From contig CAYWBW010000008.1 in assembly GCA_964456745.1 (NCBI GenBank), positions 1 to 64,000 on the forward strand: a stretch of 64,000 nt of DNA. The letters run 5' to 3'. Positions within the stretch are counted from its first letter, which is position 1; each line of letters starts with the position of its first letter. A model generated the notes under the pieces. That model was not told the DNA's origin. It searched no databases and saw only the letters and a program-made list of their open reading frames with translations. A program made the translations under genes and the position numbers. Positions 21,934-33,086 of this stretch are shown here, piece by piece. The DNA is from CAYWBW01 sp964456745 (lineage in GTDB: Bacteria; Patescibacteriota; Gracilibacteria; GCA-2401425; JAJOLG01).

Positions 21934-23280
21934 TTACAAACTCTCCCTAAAATCAAGTCCCTGCTCCCAATCTCAAAACATAACCTTATCTCCATCTTCT
22001 GCTCAAAGGTTTGTTAGCCCACTTTGTATTCAAAGCTTCTTTAAAACATCATACAACCTTTCAACTCATCCCCTTTGGCTAAAGTTTGTCATTTTTGCTA
22101 TTTGAATAATTCTTTTTCACTCTATTTGAAATACTCTTTTTTGATCTTTATTTTTTGCTAGCTCATTGATCTTAAAATATCTTGGATCCTCTTCTAAATG
22201 AGGTGTATATAATATCCTTTCCTTATTATCATCACCAATTTCTCATGTATTTTTTTCAGTTTTTGGCTCGCATTTTGTTATCTTGGCCTGCACAATCTCA
22301 TATACTTTTTTCATAAATCTATCAACTCACTGACCATCTACTGCTGAAATAAAATAAAGATCAGATATATCATATCAAAGATTTTTTTGCTTTTCTGTAA
22401 AATCCTCTCTTATAATATCTTTACTTTCGTCATCTAAAAGATCTGATTTATTAATAGCAATTATTTGTTTTTTAGAATAAAGATCAGAAGAATATTTTTT
22501 TAATTCATTTTGCACTATTTCATAATCTTTATAAATATCTAAAGAATTTCAATCAAGTAAATGAATCAAAACTGAATTTCTTGAAATATGTCTCAAAAAT
22601 TCAATTCAAAGTCATTTTCACATCGAAGCTCACTCTATAAGACCTGGTATGTCTGTAACAACCAAACTTCAATCTAGCACACTTGCAACTCATACATTTG
22701 GTACTAAAGTCGTAAATTGATAGTCTCAAATTTTTGCTTTTATATTAGTAATTCTTGAAATCAAAGTTGACTTTCAAGAAGAAGGAACTCAGATAATTCA
22801 TACATCTGCAACAAGCTTTAGTTCTAATTGTAATTCAATTTCTTTGGTAGGCTCTCAAAGTTCTGCAAAATCTGGAAATTGCCTTGTAGAACTTTTAAAA
22901 TGAGCATTTCAATATCATCATCTTCATCAATATGCTGCTATAAATTGAGCATTTTCTTCATGTAAATCTATCTCTTCTCAAGTTTCTTTATATTTAACCT
23001 GAGTTCATTGTGGGACTTCAAGGATATAATCCTCTCAAGAAACTCCATGCTTTTTGTTTGGCATTCATTTTTCTCAAGAGCTAGCTTTGAAATTTTTGCG
23101 AGCATGTAATTTAATCAAAGAATTTAAATGCGGATTAACATTAATTACGATATCTCATCATTTTCATCAATTACCTCAATCTGGTCATCAAAACTCAATA
23201 TACTTTTCTCTTCGAGCAGATAAGGATCAGTCTCATCACTTTCAGGCTTTTACTTTAATATTTGTAATATCACAAAACAT
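21934..23280 (-). CDS. obgE: GTPase Obg/CgtA
   Basis: 448 residues. The N-terminal Obg domain shows the glycine-rich fold (VKAGKGGDGSLSARREKYIEFGGPDGGNGGKGGD), whose conserved glycines are almost all TGA. The G domain carries G1 GVPSSGKST, G3 DIPGLIEG and G4 NKSD. The C-terminal OCT-like region follows. Obg supports 50S ribosome assembly and stress responses. The codon CGA in SARREK lies at a conserved Arg, showing CGA=Arg here. Confidence 0.95.
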
Positions 23281-23374
23281 AAGGGCTAATTAAAAATTTA
23301 AAAGTTGAAATTTAAAACATATTTAAAATTTTGAATTTTAAATTTTTAAATTTGCTTTGAGATTAGCTTTTTAA

Positions 23375-24223
23375 TTAGTATATGACAAGCTCGGGTTCAA
23401 GTTTAATATTATATTTTTCTTGAATTTTGGCTATTACATATTCTTTTAGTTTAAATAAATCTTCTTTTTTGGCTCAAGTTTTAGTCATTAAAAAATTTGC
23501 GTGTATCTCTGAAACATAAGCTCCTCATATATTAAATCATTTTAGTCATGCCTGCTCGATAAGTCTTCACGCAAAATCTCAATCAGGATTTTTAAAAAAA
23601 CATCAACCACATCTTCACTTTGGTTGCACTCAAACTCGCTTCTTTATTATTTCATTAACTTTATTTAAAAGATTATTTCAAGATGGCACACAAAGCATAC
23701 AATCAAAAAGAAGATATCAATCCTTTCATTTTAATTTACTATATCTATAAGAAAAATTAAAATCTTTTTTTGTCCATGTTTCAAATTTTCATGTTTTAAA
23801 ATTAAATATATTTGCGCTAATTAAATAATCTCAAATATCTTTTCACATCAAACCAGAATTCACACAGATAGCTCATCATATAGTACTTGGATATCAACTC
23901 AAGTTTGATAAATCAAATCATTTTTTTGCTAAACTTAAAATTAAATTTCACAAATTAACTCATGCTCATACACAAAAAAGATCTCAATCCAATTTTTCAA
24001 TAAATCTATTTCTTAATTGTAAAACAATTTTGTCTTTTATATCATTGTAAAAAAACACATTAGATCATAGTCACAAAGCCAAAAATCACAGATTATTCTC
24101 TTTTGCAAAATTATAAACTTCAAGCAAATCTTCCTTGGTCTTTATTTCTGAAAAAAATGAGGCTGTAGATCAAACTCATATTGTTGTTTTATTGCCAAGA
24201 TCTATGTTTCGTAATATTTTCAA
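23375..24223 (-). CDS. murB: UDP-N-acetylenolpyruvoylglucosamine reductase MurB
   Basis: 282 residues of the type II (short) MurB form: FAD-binding segment LGLGSNVFF, GAGVNLGNLILSLAKKGFDLSNLSGYPSTIGGAI, the SYRYSKLK active-site region, and CGGCFFKNPDG where the serine of the catalytic site is usually followed by a C/SxxS pattern. Reduces UDP-GlcNAc-enolpyruvate to UDP-MurNAc. Start is TTG at 24223, preceded closely by TAG; it gives the family N-terminus. The 3' end faces a low-complexity AT-rich repeat region. Confidence 0.9.
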
Positions 24224-24261
24224 ACTAATCTATGTCTTAATATCGAAACTCAAAATTAAAC

Positions 24262-24876
24262 TTATATTTTTGGAATCACAACATCCTTTTTAATAAGTTC
24301 AACTTCTATTTCTCATGCTATGCTTTTTTCACGTAATGACTTTAATATTGGACTAGCAGATACTATTGAACTTATTTGATTAATATCTCAAATTGCATAA
24401 ATAATAATTGGAGACTTAAATCTAGTATTTCAAACAAGAATTGTATCATTTAAATCAATAATTGGAGTTGAATAAATAACCCTTTGAGATCAAACTGCAA
24501 TTGCATCAACTCCAATCTCTCGAAGTACATTAATCAAATCTCTTAAATTAGAGGCATTTACTGATCACTTGATATTCATTTCAACTCAATTTCATGTTAA
24601 ATCATCTCATTGTCATGCTTCAATTTTTAATTCATCAAAATCATCATAACTTTGCTCTTTTCACTTTGTAATTAAAAAAACTTCTTTTTCAAGATCATTG
24701 AGTTGATTATTAAGTCAAACCTTATCACTGTCTAGTATTGAAATAATTTCTTTAAAATCATTCTCCTGTCCCAACTTATCATCAAAAGGAATGAGCTGAT
24801 CAGACGAATACTGAAAAGCAATAAACAATCAAATTATTAATCATGTAAAGAAAATAATAACGGGTTTTTTAATCAC
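24262..24876 (-). CDS. DUF881 family membrane-anchored protein
   Basis: 204 residues: one N-terminal membrane anchor (VIIFFTGLIIGLFIAF), a coiled-coil segment, then the DUF881 core, with GVEMNIKGSVNASNLRDLINVLREIGVDAIAVGSQRVIYSTP and the later KSPIIIYAIGD. The start is GTG at 24876, directly after an in-frame stop. The family is linked to cell division loci in Firmicutes (YlxW/X-like). Function unknown. It lies just upstream of murB. Confidence 0.85.
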
Positions 24877-25006
24877 TTATAATAAAATAAATATTTCTTG
24901 CCTTTTTATTCTATTTTGATAAAAATAAAAGTAAAGAAAAGATATTTAAGATACAATTAATTTTAAATATCAAAAAACTATTTATTAAAAATAATCTAAA
25001 ACAATA

Positions 25007-25438
25007 ATGGCAAAAATACTTATAGTCTACTGATCAACAACTTGAAATACTCAAACAGTAGCAGAATCAATCGAGAGTGAATTGAAAAATCACTGACATG
25101 AAGTCTCCATACAAAGCTGAAGTGAAATAAGTCCTGATAAAATTAAAGACTATGATTTTACTTTTATCTGAAGTTCGACTTGGTGAGATGGTGATCTTCA
25201 AGACGATATGTTAGATTTTGTTGATGGAATTGCTCTCAATGACATTACTGGTCAATCTGTTGCCATTTTTGCAACTTGAATGAGCTCATTTCCACAATTT
25301 TGTAAAGCTTGAGAAATTATTGAAAATGCACTAAAAGAAGCTAAAGCAGTAATTAAAACTGATATTTTTAAAATTGATTGAGATGTAGATAGTGAACTTG
25401 AAAATGTTGCACTTTGGGCATTAGAAGCTATTAAATAA
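25007..25438 (+). CDS. Flavodoxin
   Basis: 143 residues, a short-chain flavodoxin. The FMN phosphate loop is visible as VYGSTTGNTQTVAESI (residues about 7-22) and the isoalloxazine loop as IGSSTWGDGDLQDDM. It would carry electrons in reactions such as radical SAM activation, which matters here because NrdG and another radical SAM enzyme lie nearby. It overlaps no neighbour; xthA starts 1 base after its stop. Confidence 0.92.
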
Positions 25439-25439
25439 T

Positions 25440-26222
25440 ATGAAAATATACTCCTGGAACGTTAATTGAATAAGAGCTATTTCAAAAAAATGATTCATTG
25501 ATTGGGTAAAAAATCATGATCCTGATATTTTATGCTTACAAGAAATTAAAGCCTTTGAAGAGCAAATGCCAAAAGAAATTGAATACTTAAAAGACAATTA
25601 CAATTACACTTGGCACGGATGAAAAAGACCATGATATTCTTGAGTTGCAACTTTTTATAAGCAAAAAGCTATTTCAACAAAGAATCATTTCAAAGAAAGT
25701 ATGTTATTTTGAGAAGATGGAAGAGTAGTTGAAACAAAATTTAAAGATTTCACACTTCTAAATTTATACTTTCCCAATTGATGATCAAGGGCAAATTGAG
25801 AAGAAAGATTAAGTTATAAACTTGAATTTTATGACCATTTTTTGTCTTACATTAATAAGCTTAAAAAAGCATGAGAAAAAATTATAACATGTTGAGATTT
25901 CAATGTCGCACATAAAGAGATAGATATAGCAAGACCAAAACAAAATGTTAACTCAATATGATTTTTGCCGATTGAAAGGGCAAAATTAGATGAAATCGTT
26001 GCAAATAAATACATTGATGCCTTTAGATTATTACATCCTGACAAAAAAGATAAATATACTTGGTGGTCTTATAGAGCATGAGCAAGAGGCAATAATGTTT
26101 GATGGAGAATTGATTATTTTTTTGTAAGCTCTGATTTAAAAGGAAAAATTAAGAGAGCTGAGCAATTGGATCAGGATATGTGATCTGATCATTGTCCTTT
26201 AATGATTGAGATTTCTATATAA
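25440..26222 (+). CDS. xthA: Exodeoxyribonuclease III (AP endonuclease)
   Basis: 260 residues. Metal and catalytic motifs are all present: WNVNGIRA with metal-binding N, LCLQEIKA (Glu), GDFNVAHKEIDIARP (Asp-Asn pair), and SDHCPLMIEI at the end (Asp-His). It incises abasic sites in base excision repair. Starts directly after the flavodoxin stop, and its 3' end overlaps the convergent radical SAM gene by 8 bases. Confidence 0.95.
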
Positions 26223-27723
26223 ATTTATTCTCATTTTCAGGAAAATACTTATTAATACATCTTCAAGTATATTTATAAAAAAAATAATCCATTTCTTTCG
26301 TTGTTAAATACCTATTTCATTTAATTTTCAAGTCATCTAAATAATATGATTTAATCTCTTCTATAATAGATAAATAAAAAGTAAGCGTGCCCATTACAAA
26401 CTCCTTGGACTCCTGTCATTTTACAATAGCACTTCAAAATTTCTTATATACTATAATTTCAAGTAATTTATATATAAATTCATGAACATTCTTATTATAT
26501 AAAATATAATGTAAAAAATCAGTAATAGGATCTTTAAAATATTTTCATCATTTTTCTAATCAAAAATCATTCTTATTACTATCAAAAATTATCAACCTAT
26601 TTACCAAGTCAGCCTTATCAACAATAAAATTATTATGATTCTGTAACAACTTATTAACAAATGCATAATCTTCTCTCAAAACATCATGTTCTGTCCAAGG
26701 ATGAAATGGTATCAAATCAATTAAAAATGAAATTTTTGGAAACATATTTAAAATTCTTTCTAATTGATTAAATTGTGAATACTTTTCACTTCAACTTACT
26801 CTACTTTTTTTTCGTATTTTCACCAATGCCTTTTCATTATATGTCTCCACTCACATTTCTATATACAATTCATTATTGCTTGCAAACTCTTGCCAAACAC
26901 TTGAATTTGGTTTTAATAATAAATATTTTAACTGATCAAGCCTAGCTGATAATCCAATATTAAGTCACTTAACTCATTTTTCATTTAAATATTTAATTGT
27001 CTCAGTTGCTTTTTGAGGATTTGCTAAAAAATTTCATCATCAAAGTTTTATTTTTTTATTACTATCTTTTAAATTTTCTTTTAGATAAACAATTTCTTCA
27101 TAAATTTTTTCTGGTGTTTTATATACAACAACCTGATCATTAACAAAACTTGTAGGATCACAATATATACATTTTCAAAAACATCCTCTATTTCAATCAA
27201 CCACTACAGTACGATAATGATTAATATCATAATTTCTTATATGACATAAGTCATTCAAATCAAGAGTGCACTTACTATTTACGACAAATGTTCAATCAAT
27301 ATTTTCAAATCACTTTGTATTAAAATCACTCTTTAACAATTGTTTAAATGTTCATTCTCAATGTCAACATACGATAAAGTCTGGCTTAAAATTTTTTATA
27401 AACAACTCTGTTCAGAACGTTGGTCAATCTCCTCAAAGAACTATTACAAGATCTTTCTTAAATTTTCTAGCAAGTTTGATAAACTGCTTTGTCCACGAAT
27501 TGTCAACTCCATCAAATAGTGAAATTCAAACTGCATTAATTTTTTTTGCAATAATATATTTTAAAAGTGAAACTGGACTATGGTTTTCAATACTATTGTT
27601 TATTAGCTTAACATAAAAGTCAGTTTTCAAATCATTAACTATTAAGTTTAAACCCATAGGTTCACGTTTTATTCAAAACTGAGGTCTTATTAGGGCAATT
27701 CTTGATATTTTTTCTTTTTTCAT
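26215..27723 (-). CDS. Radical SAM protein of unknown role
   Basis: 502 residues. A central radical SAM core shows the cluster motif GNRGCFGKCIYCDPTSF (CxxxCxxC, residues about 180-195), the GG-containing beta2 (GGNFLANP), and SAM-binding segments; the N-terminus resembles a cobalamin-binding-type B12 fold (MKKEKISRIALIRPQFG). The C-terminal 150 residues have no recognised motif. No partner or substrate gene lies beside it. The 3' end overlaps xthA by 8 bases (convergent). Confidence 0.8.
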
Positions 27724-27762
27724 TATTTAATCAAATATATGTACAGAATGCATAATTTCGTG

Positions 27763-28005
27763 CTATCAGTGATAAGTTATAATATCTGAAAGTCTTACTT
27801 GCAAATTTGCTAAATTATCATTTAAATCTTCTTCCATCATTAATATTTGTAACTGCATAACTTCAGGAATATCACGCACATTTTCTTTTAATTTTTGCAA
27901 TATTTCATTTGCAAGCTTCTCACTTTCATCAATATATCATTGACTTTCACTGATTCAATAAAGGTCCCTTGAAATTTTGAAAATCTTGTGTAATAAAGTA
28001 GTCAT
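27763..28005 (-). CDS. Small helical hypothetical protein
   Basis: 80 residues, almost wholly helical, acidic (LYGISESQGYIDESEKLANEIL, DIPEVMQLQILMMEEDLNDN). The length suggests a small dimeric coiled-coil protein. It ends 40 bases before the radical SAM gene start on the same strand. Not recognised. Confidence 0.55.
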
Positions 28006-28149
28006 AGCTAAATTATAAATATAATGAGCTAAGATTATCCATATTATTTTTATTTTGTCAAGAAGGCGGTAATACATATTTAGGAGAAAACTTTTAGTAG
28101 ACATATTAACAAATATAAGTATAATATTAAGATTTAATAATTTTTCAAA

Positions 28150-28688
28150 ATGCCTATTCGTACACAATCAGAATCTCCAAAATCGTGAGATATAGAACAA
28201 CAAGAAAAATTAAATACTGATAATGCAAATATTAACAAAATATCTAAACAATCAGTAAAGCATATTGATATTCTATTAAAAAAATCTCCAACCTTTATAA
28301 TTTGTAGAAATATAAAATGAGAATGTATAATTTTAGACTCAAATAAAAAATTAAATAATCTTCTTTTTTTTAAAAAGATCCTACTGGTAGATGACTCAAT
28401 GAAGTTATTAAAAAGTTGTGAATTAATTATTCAATTGAAGAAATATTATGCGAAAAAAATTATTTAGTTTGAATTTATGAAGATCTTGATGAGTTTCATT
28501 ATCAATCTTTGTTTCCAATAATTAATTGAGATAATGTAAATATTTGAAATATTTCTGAATTTATTTGTAAAATTGAAAAAAGTACAAATAAAAATAAATT
28601 CTTTAGAATAGTTCCAAAAAAATTGTCTTGAGATTGAAATAATGAAATTTATGAAATACAATTGAAATCAATATGTCTACAATGGTAA
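28150..28688 (+). pseudogene. Hypothetical protein split by a frameshift at a homopolymer run
   Basis: From ATG at 28150 the frame reads 105 codons to TAG at 28465-28467 (MPIRTQSESPKSGDIEQ...). Near 28362-28376 there is a run of T followed by A (cttctttttttt then aaaaagatcc). The +1 frame from there runs to TAA at 28686-28688 with sensible sequence (KDPTGRGLNEVIKK, ISEFICKIEKSTNK, KKLSGDGNNEIYEIQ). A one-base indel at the run explains both halves. It is either a frameshifted gene or a sequencing error. Family unknown. Confidence 0.6.
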
Positions 28689-28747
28689 ACTTAAACATAA
28701 GAATTGATAAAAATGACTTAAATGAATAAGGTTATTGTACATACATC

Positions 28748-30178
28748 TTAAAAACAAGCAGCCGCCTCTCACACCCTCTTCACACTCTCCCCCTTTCATA
28801 AAATATCCATCACCTCGAAAGCTCAAGGAGTAAAAGCTTCTCTAGTTAACGCAACTCTTAATGGCCATAAGAAATAAGCATTTTTTTGCCCCTTAGATTC
28901 AATAAAAGAAATTAAACTATTTTTTAGACCCTCTTCATTCCATTTATTTTTTTCGATATTCTCTAAATATGGAATCAAATCATTTATAGCTTCTTTAGCA
29001 CTTTGCTCTGTAACTTTCATCTTAGTATGTGGAAACATTTCTGGACTTGGATTTTTGGGCTCATAAAGCCAAATAAACTGCTCATTAATATCTGAGAATT
29101 TCTTTAATCTTTCTTGAGAAAGTTTAAGTATCTTATCATAAACTATATCATCACTATTTAATAAATCTAAAAAGGGCTTACAAATATATGATTCTAATTT
29201 TATCTTAAAGTCTTGTTTAGACATTTCTTTGATATATACGCTATTTACCCAATCCAGTTTTTTTGTATCAAAAATTGCTCAGGATTTATTTACTCACTCC
29301 AAACTAAACTCTTCAACAAGCTGCTCAAGTGAGAAAATCTCTTTTTCATCAGAGCTGTTCCATCAAAGCAATGCTAAAAAATTTATTAAAGCTTCTTTTA
29401 AATATCATTCATTTAAGAAATCATCAACAGAAACTTTGTTTTTTCTCTTAGATAATTTTGACCTATCTTCATTTAAAATAAGTGGAAAATGTCAAAATTT
29501 CGGAACATCTAGTCAAAGAGCCCTGAAAATAAGAATTTGTTTTGGTGTATTTGATATGTGGTCTTCTCATCTTAGCACATGCGTTATTCACATTTCATAA
29601 TCATCTACCACTACTGTAATATGATAAAGCGGATGACTAAGCGACTTTGCAATAACAAAATCTCAAAGCTCTTTTGAGTTAATTGTATTCTCTCACTTCA
29701 CGATATCCAAAAAAGTAATAATTTCATTTTCAGGCACTTTTATACGTATTACTGCCTTTTCTCAAAATTTAACTCTTTTTATAGCATCTTCATATGGATA
29801 ATCTCTAAATTTTCAAGAGTACCTAGGTGGGAGTCACTTTTTCTTTTGCTCAACTCTTTCTTGTTCAAGCTCTTTTGGAGTCATAAAACAATAATAAGCT
29901 TTATCACTTTCTAAAAGTTGTTTTAAATACTTCTTATAAATCTCAGTTCTTTCAGATTGTCTAAACACTGGAGTATCGTTATCCATAAGTCACATATTTT
30001 TAAGTCATGTGATAATGTCATCCTCAAACTCTCTCTTGCTTCTTTCTTTGTCAGTATCTTCACTTCTAAATATGATTTTTCAATTATACTTTTTTGCATA
30101 AAGAAAATTATAAAGACAGGTTCTTAGGGTTCATACATGGAGTTTTCATGTTGGGGATGGTGGGTATCTTAATATCAT
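28748..30178 (-). CDS. gltX: Glutamyl-tRNA synthetase
   Basis: 476 residues, a class I synthetase. The HIGH-type motif appears as HVGTLRT near residue 15, and KMSKS-type motif as DRSKLSKRKN. The C-terminal alpha-helical cage region (WNEEGLKNSLISF) is the GluRS/GlnRS type. Charges tRNA-Glu. The length is normal. It stands alone, transcribed towards a frameshifted hypothetical gene. Confidence 0.94.
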
Positions 30179-30531
30179 AGCTTCGTTGGTTAGTTGATTA
30201 GTTCTTAGTTCTTAGTTCTTAGTTTAAAGTAAAATCATTATAAGATTAATCAATAAAAAATAAATTGAAATTATAAAATAAATCATCATAATATCATCCC
30301 TTTTTTTCAATCAATAATCACTAAACCAACTTGAAATAGCAAATATGAATAATAAATGTAAGAATTTCATTCAATGAAATGTGTAATATTTTACCATTCT
30401 AAAATGGAAAAAATAAATACAAGTTTAGGTCAAATTATTTAATTTGATTTCCAACAAAATCTACATATAGTAGTATGTACTGAGATCAGGGTACTACATA
30501 TAGTGTCTTAATAAAATAATCAATATTTATT
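30179..30531. other. Intergenic region upstream of nrdD
   Basis: A 353-bp region without a convincing gene. The part next to gltX holds three copies of a short tandem motif (TTAGTTC-type, about 30193-30222). The far end carries two boxes similar to NrdR-binding sites ahead of nrdD. The rest is plain AT-rich sequence. It would hold divergent promoters for gltX and nrdD. Confidence 0.7.
30461..30506 (+). promoter_or_regulatory. Pair of NrdR-like boxes
   Basis: The core ACATATAGT occurs at 30463-30471 and again at 30496-30504, with flanks CT...AGT and CT...GTGT. The centres are 33 bp apart, about three helical turns. NrdR boxes are near-palindromic sites (consensus acaCwAtATaTwGtgt) found in pairs with about this spacing ahead of ribonucleotide reductase operons. 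The position 28 bp before the nrdD ATG fits, though exact identity to the consensus is partial. No nrdR gene is in the window. Confidence 0.65.
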
Positions 30532-32775
30532 ATGTCAATTTACAAAGTTAAAAAAAGAAATTGAAGCTTCGCAAGTTTTAATAAAAAGAAAATCGAAAAT
30601 GCGATATCAAAAGCTATAGAAGCTGCTTGATGAAATGATTTTTCTGAAATTAAAGAAATGACTAAGCAAATTATCAGTCTTGTTAGGTCAGAATGTTGAA
30701 AAACAATTCCTGATGTTGAATTAATACAAGATAAAGTCGAAGAAGTATTGGTAAAAAATTGACATGATTCTCTGGCAAAAGCATATATTTTATATAGACA
30801 AAAAAGAACTGAATCAAGAAGTGATAAAAACGTGGTAGTAGAAGTTTGAAAAACAATGGATGAGTATTTAGAAAAAACAGACTGGAGAGTGAGCGCTAAT
30901 TCAAACTCTTGATATTCAGTATGATGACTTATTTTAAATACATCTTGAAAAATTACTGCAAATTATTGGCTTTCTCATGTGTATCCTATTGATGTTTGAA
31001 ATGCTCATAGAAATTGAGATTATCATATACACGACCTAGATATGCTTTCTTGATATTGTGCCTGATGGAGTCTTAGACAGCTTCTAGAAGAATGATTTAA
31101 TTGAGTAGCAAACAAAGTAGAATCCGCTCCTCCAAAAAACTTTCAATCTGCAGTTTCTCAAATGGTAAACTTTTTATGAACTCTACAAAATGAATGGGCT
31201 TGAGCTCAAGCATTTTCTTCTTTTGATACATATTTAGCTCCCTATGTTCACAAATATACAGAAGAAATCACAGAAGAAATTGATAATTTTTGAATGAATT
31301 TTAAAAACGATCAACAAAAAAATAAATACATTGAAGAAAAAACATATAAATATGTTTTACAAAATATACAATCATTTATATTTTCATTAAATTTTCCATC
31401 AAGATGGTGAAGTCAAACTCCATTTACAAATATTACATTAGACTGGACTTGCCCAGAAGACCTAAAAGATAAGGCACTTTTGTTATGATGAGTTAAAAAA
31501 GGATATTACAAAAAAAAATACTGAGAACTTACTAAAGAAATGAAAATTATAAACAGAGCTCTTTGTGAAATCTATACTGCATGAGATCATAAATGAAGAG
31601 TTTTCACCTTTCCTATTCCAACATACAACATAACAGAAGATTTTCCTTGGAATGATCCAGAAGTAGATATGATTTTTGAAATGACAGCAAAATACTGAAT
31701 TCCATATTTCCAAAACTTTGTTTGATCTCAATTTAAAACAGATAGCAAATGAAAAAAAGTTAGAAATAAAGATGCTTATACTCCGTGAGCAGTAAGAAGT
31801 ATGTGTTGTAGGCTTCAACTTGACCTAACAGAACTCGCAAAAAGATGAAATTGACTTTTTGGATCTGCAGAAATGACATGATCAATCTGAGTTGTAACAA
31901 TAAATATGGCAAGAATATGATACAACCACAAATGAGACAAGCAAGCCTTTAAAAACCAAACTAGAAACCTAATGGAACTTGCTAAAACTTCATTAGAAAT
32001 TAAAAGAAAAGAAATTACAAAATGGTTAGATAGATGATTTTACCCTTATACATACAGATATTTAAAATCATTTAGAAATCACTTCTCTACAATTGGTTTA
32101 AATTGAATGAATGAAGCTATACTTAATTTTACTAATTGAAAAGAAAACATATCCACTGAAAAATGAAAACAATTTTCACTTGAGATAATTGAATACATGA
32201 GGGATCTGCTTAAAGAATTTCAAGAAGAAACATGAAGTATGTATAATTTAGAAGCAACTCCAGCAGAATGAACAACTTATAGATTTGCTAGAGAAGATAA
32301 AAAACAATTACATAAAATAATTCAAGCATGAACAGACGCTGCTCCTTATTATACAAACTCATCCCAACTTCCTGTTTGATTTACAGATGATGCTTTTGAA
32401 GCTTTAGAGTATCAAAATGAACTACAAACAAAATATACATGATGAACAGTATTACACCTATATATGTGAGAAAGAGTTTCTGATGCTGAAGCGTGTAAAA
32501 ATCTTATTAGGAAAGTTATATGAAACTACCAACTTCCATATATCACAATAACTCCAACTTTTTCAATTTGTCCAAAACATTGATATTTAAAATGAGAACA
32601 TGATTATTGTCCAACATGTGACCAAGAAATTTGATACGAATGAAAGCGTTTTGATATAAAAACTAGAGAAAAATATACAGATTCTGGAGAAAAAATTAAA
32701 ACACTAGATAAAAAAATTATTGAAACCATCTGACAACCAGAAGAAAAAGAAACCATGGTTATAGACTGGAAATAA
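30532..32775 (+). CDS. nrdD: Anaerobic ribonucleoside-triphosphate reductase large part, without C-terminal glycyl radical domain
   Basis: 747 residues of class III RNR: N-terminal ATP cone (YKVKKRNGSFASFNKKKIENAI), catalytic barrel with SAPPKNFQSAVSQ and the CCRLQLDL segment, and a zinc site CPKHGYLKGEHDYCPTC (four Cys/His) near the end. The usual glycyl-radical loop (RVxGYxRP) that should follow the zinc site is not here; the chain ends ...TMVIDWK. The loop is instead in the separate ORF at 32811. Oxygen-sensitive; makes deoxyribonucleotides anaerobically. NrdR-like boxes lie upstream, nrdG downstream. Confidence 0.92.
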
Positions 32776-32810
32776 ACAAACATTTATAATAATTAACTAA
32801 CCCAAATACT

Positions 32811-33074
32811 ATGCAAACAACTCAAAGCAATAAAAATTTGGCAAAAAGATTTTGAAAAAGTGGTCAGTGAGCTCAAGCTCAAACTTGAGATGACTCTACT
32901 CAAGATACAAATCAAAACTGAAAAAGAACAAAATGTGAAATATATACAAGAGTTATGTGATATTATAGACCAGTTAGTTTTTTTAATGAATGAAAAAAAT
33001 CTGAATATTACTCAAGAACCTATTTCGGAGAATGTAAAAGTTTAAATTCTCAATTTTGTGAAAAATATGAGTAA
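32811..33074 (+). CDS. Stand-alone glycyl-radical domain of anaerobic ribonucleotide reductase
   Basis: An 87-residue protein with its own ATG 35 bp after nrdD. The C-terminal half carries the exact NrdD glycyl-radical loop: CEIYTRVMGYYRPV, then FFNEGKKSEYYSRTYF. The radical glycine is residue 50 and its codon is TGA. The N-terminal 40 residues are a low-complexity Gln/Asn/Ser-rich tether. Presumably it docks on the NrdD barrel and is activated by NrdG, much as the free GrcA protein works with pyruvate formate-lyase. This split is inferred from the sequence. No stop or frameshift evidence links it to nrdD. Confidence 0.88.
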
Positions 33075-33086
33075 AGAGACTAATAT

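Noticed and set aside
30190..30225. Short tandem TTAGTTC-type repeat as a CRISPR or iteron array
   Set aside because: Only three units of about 10 bases with no spacers; too short for either.
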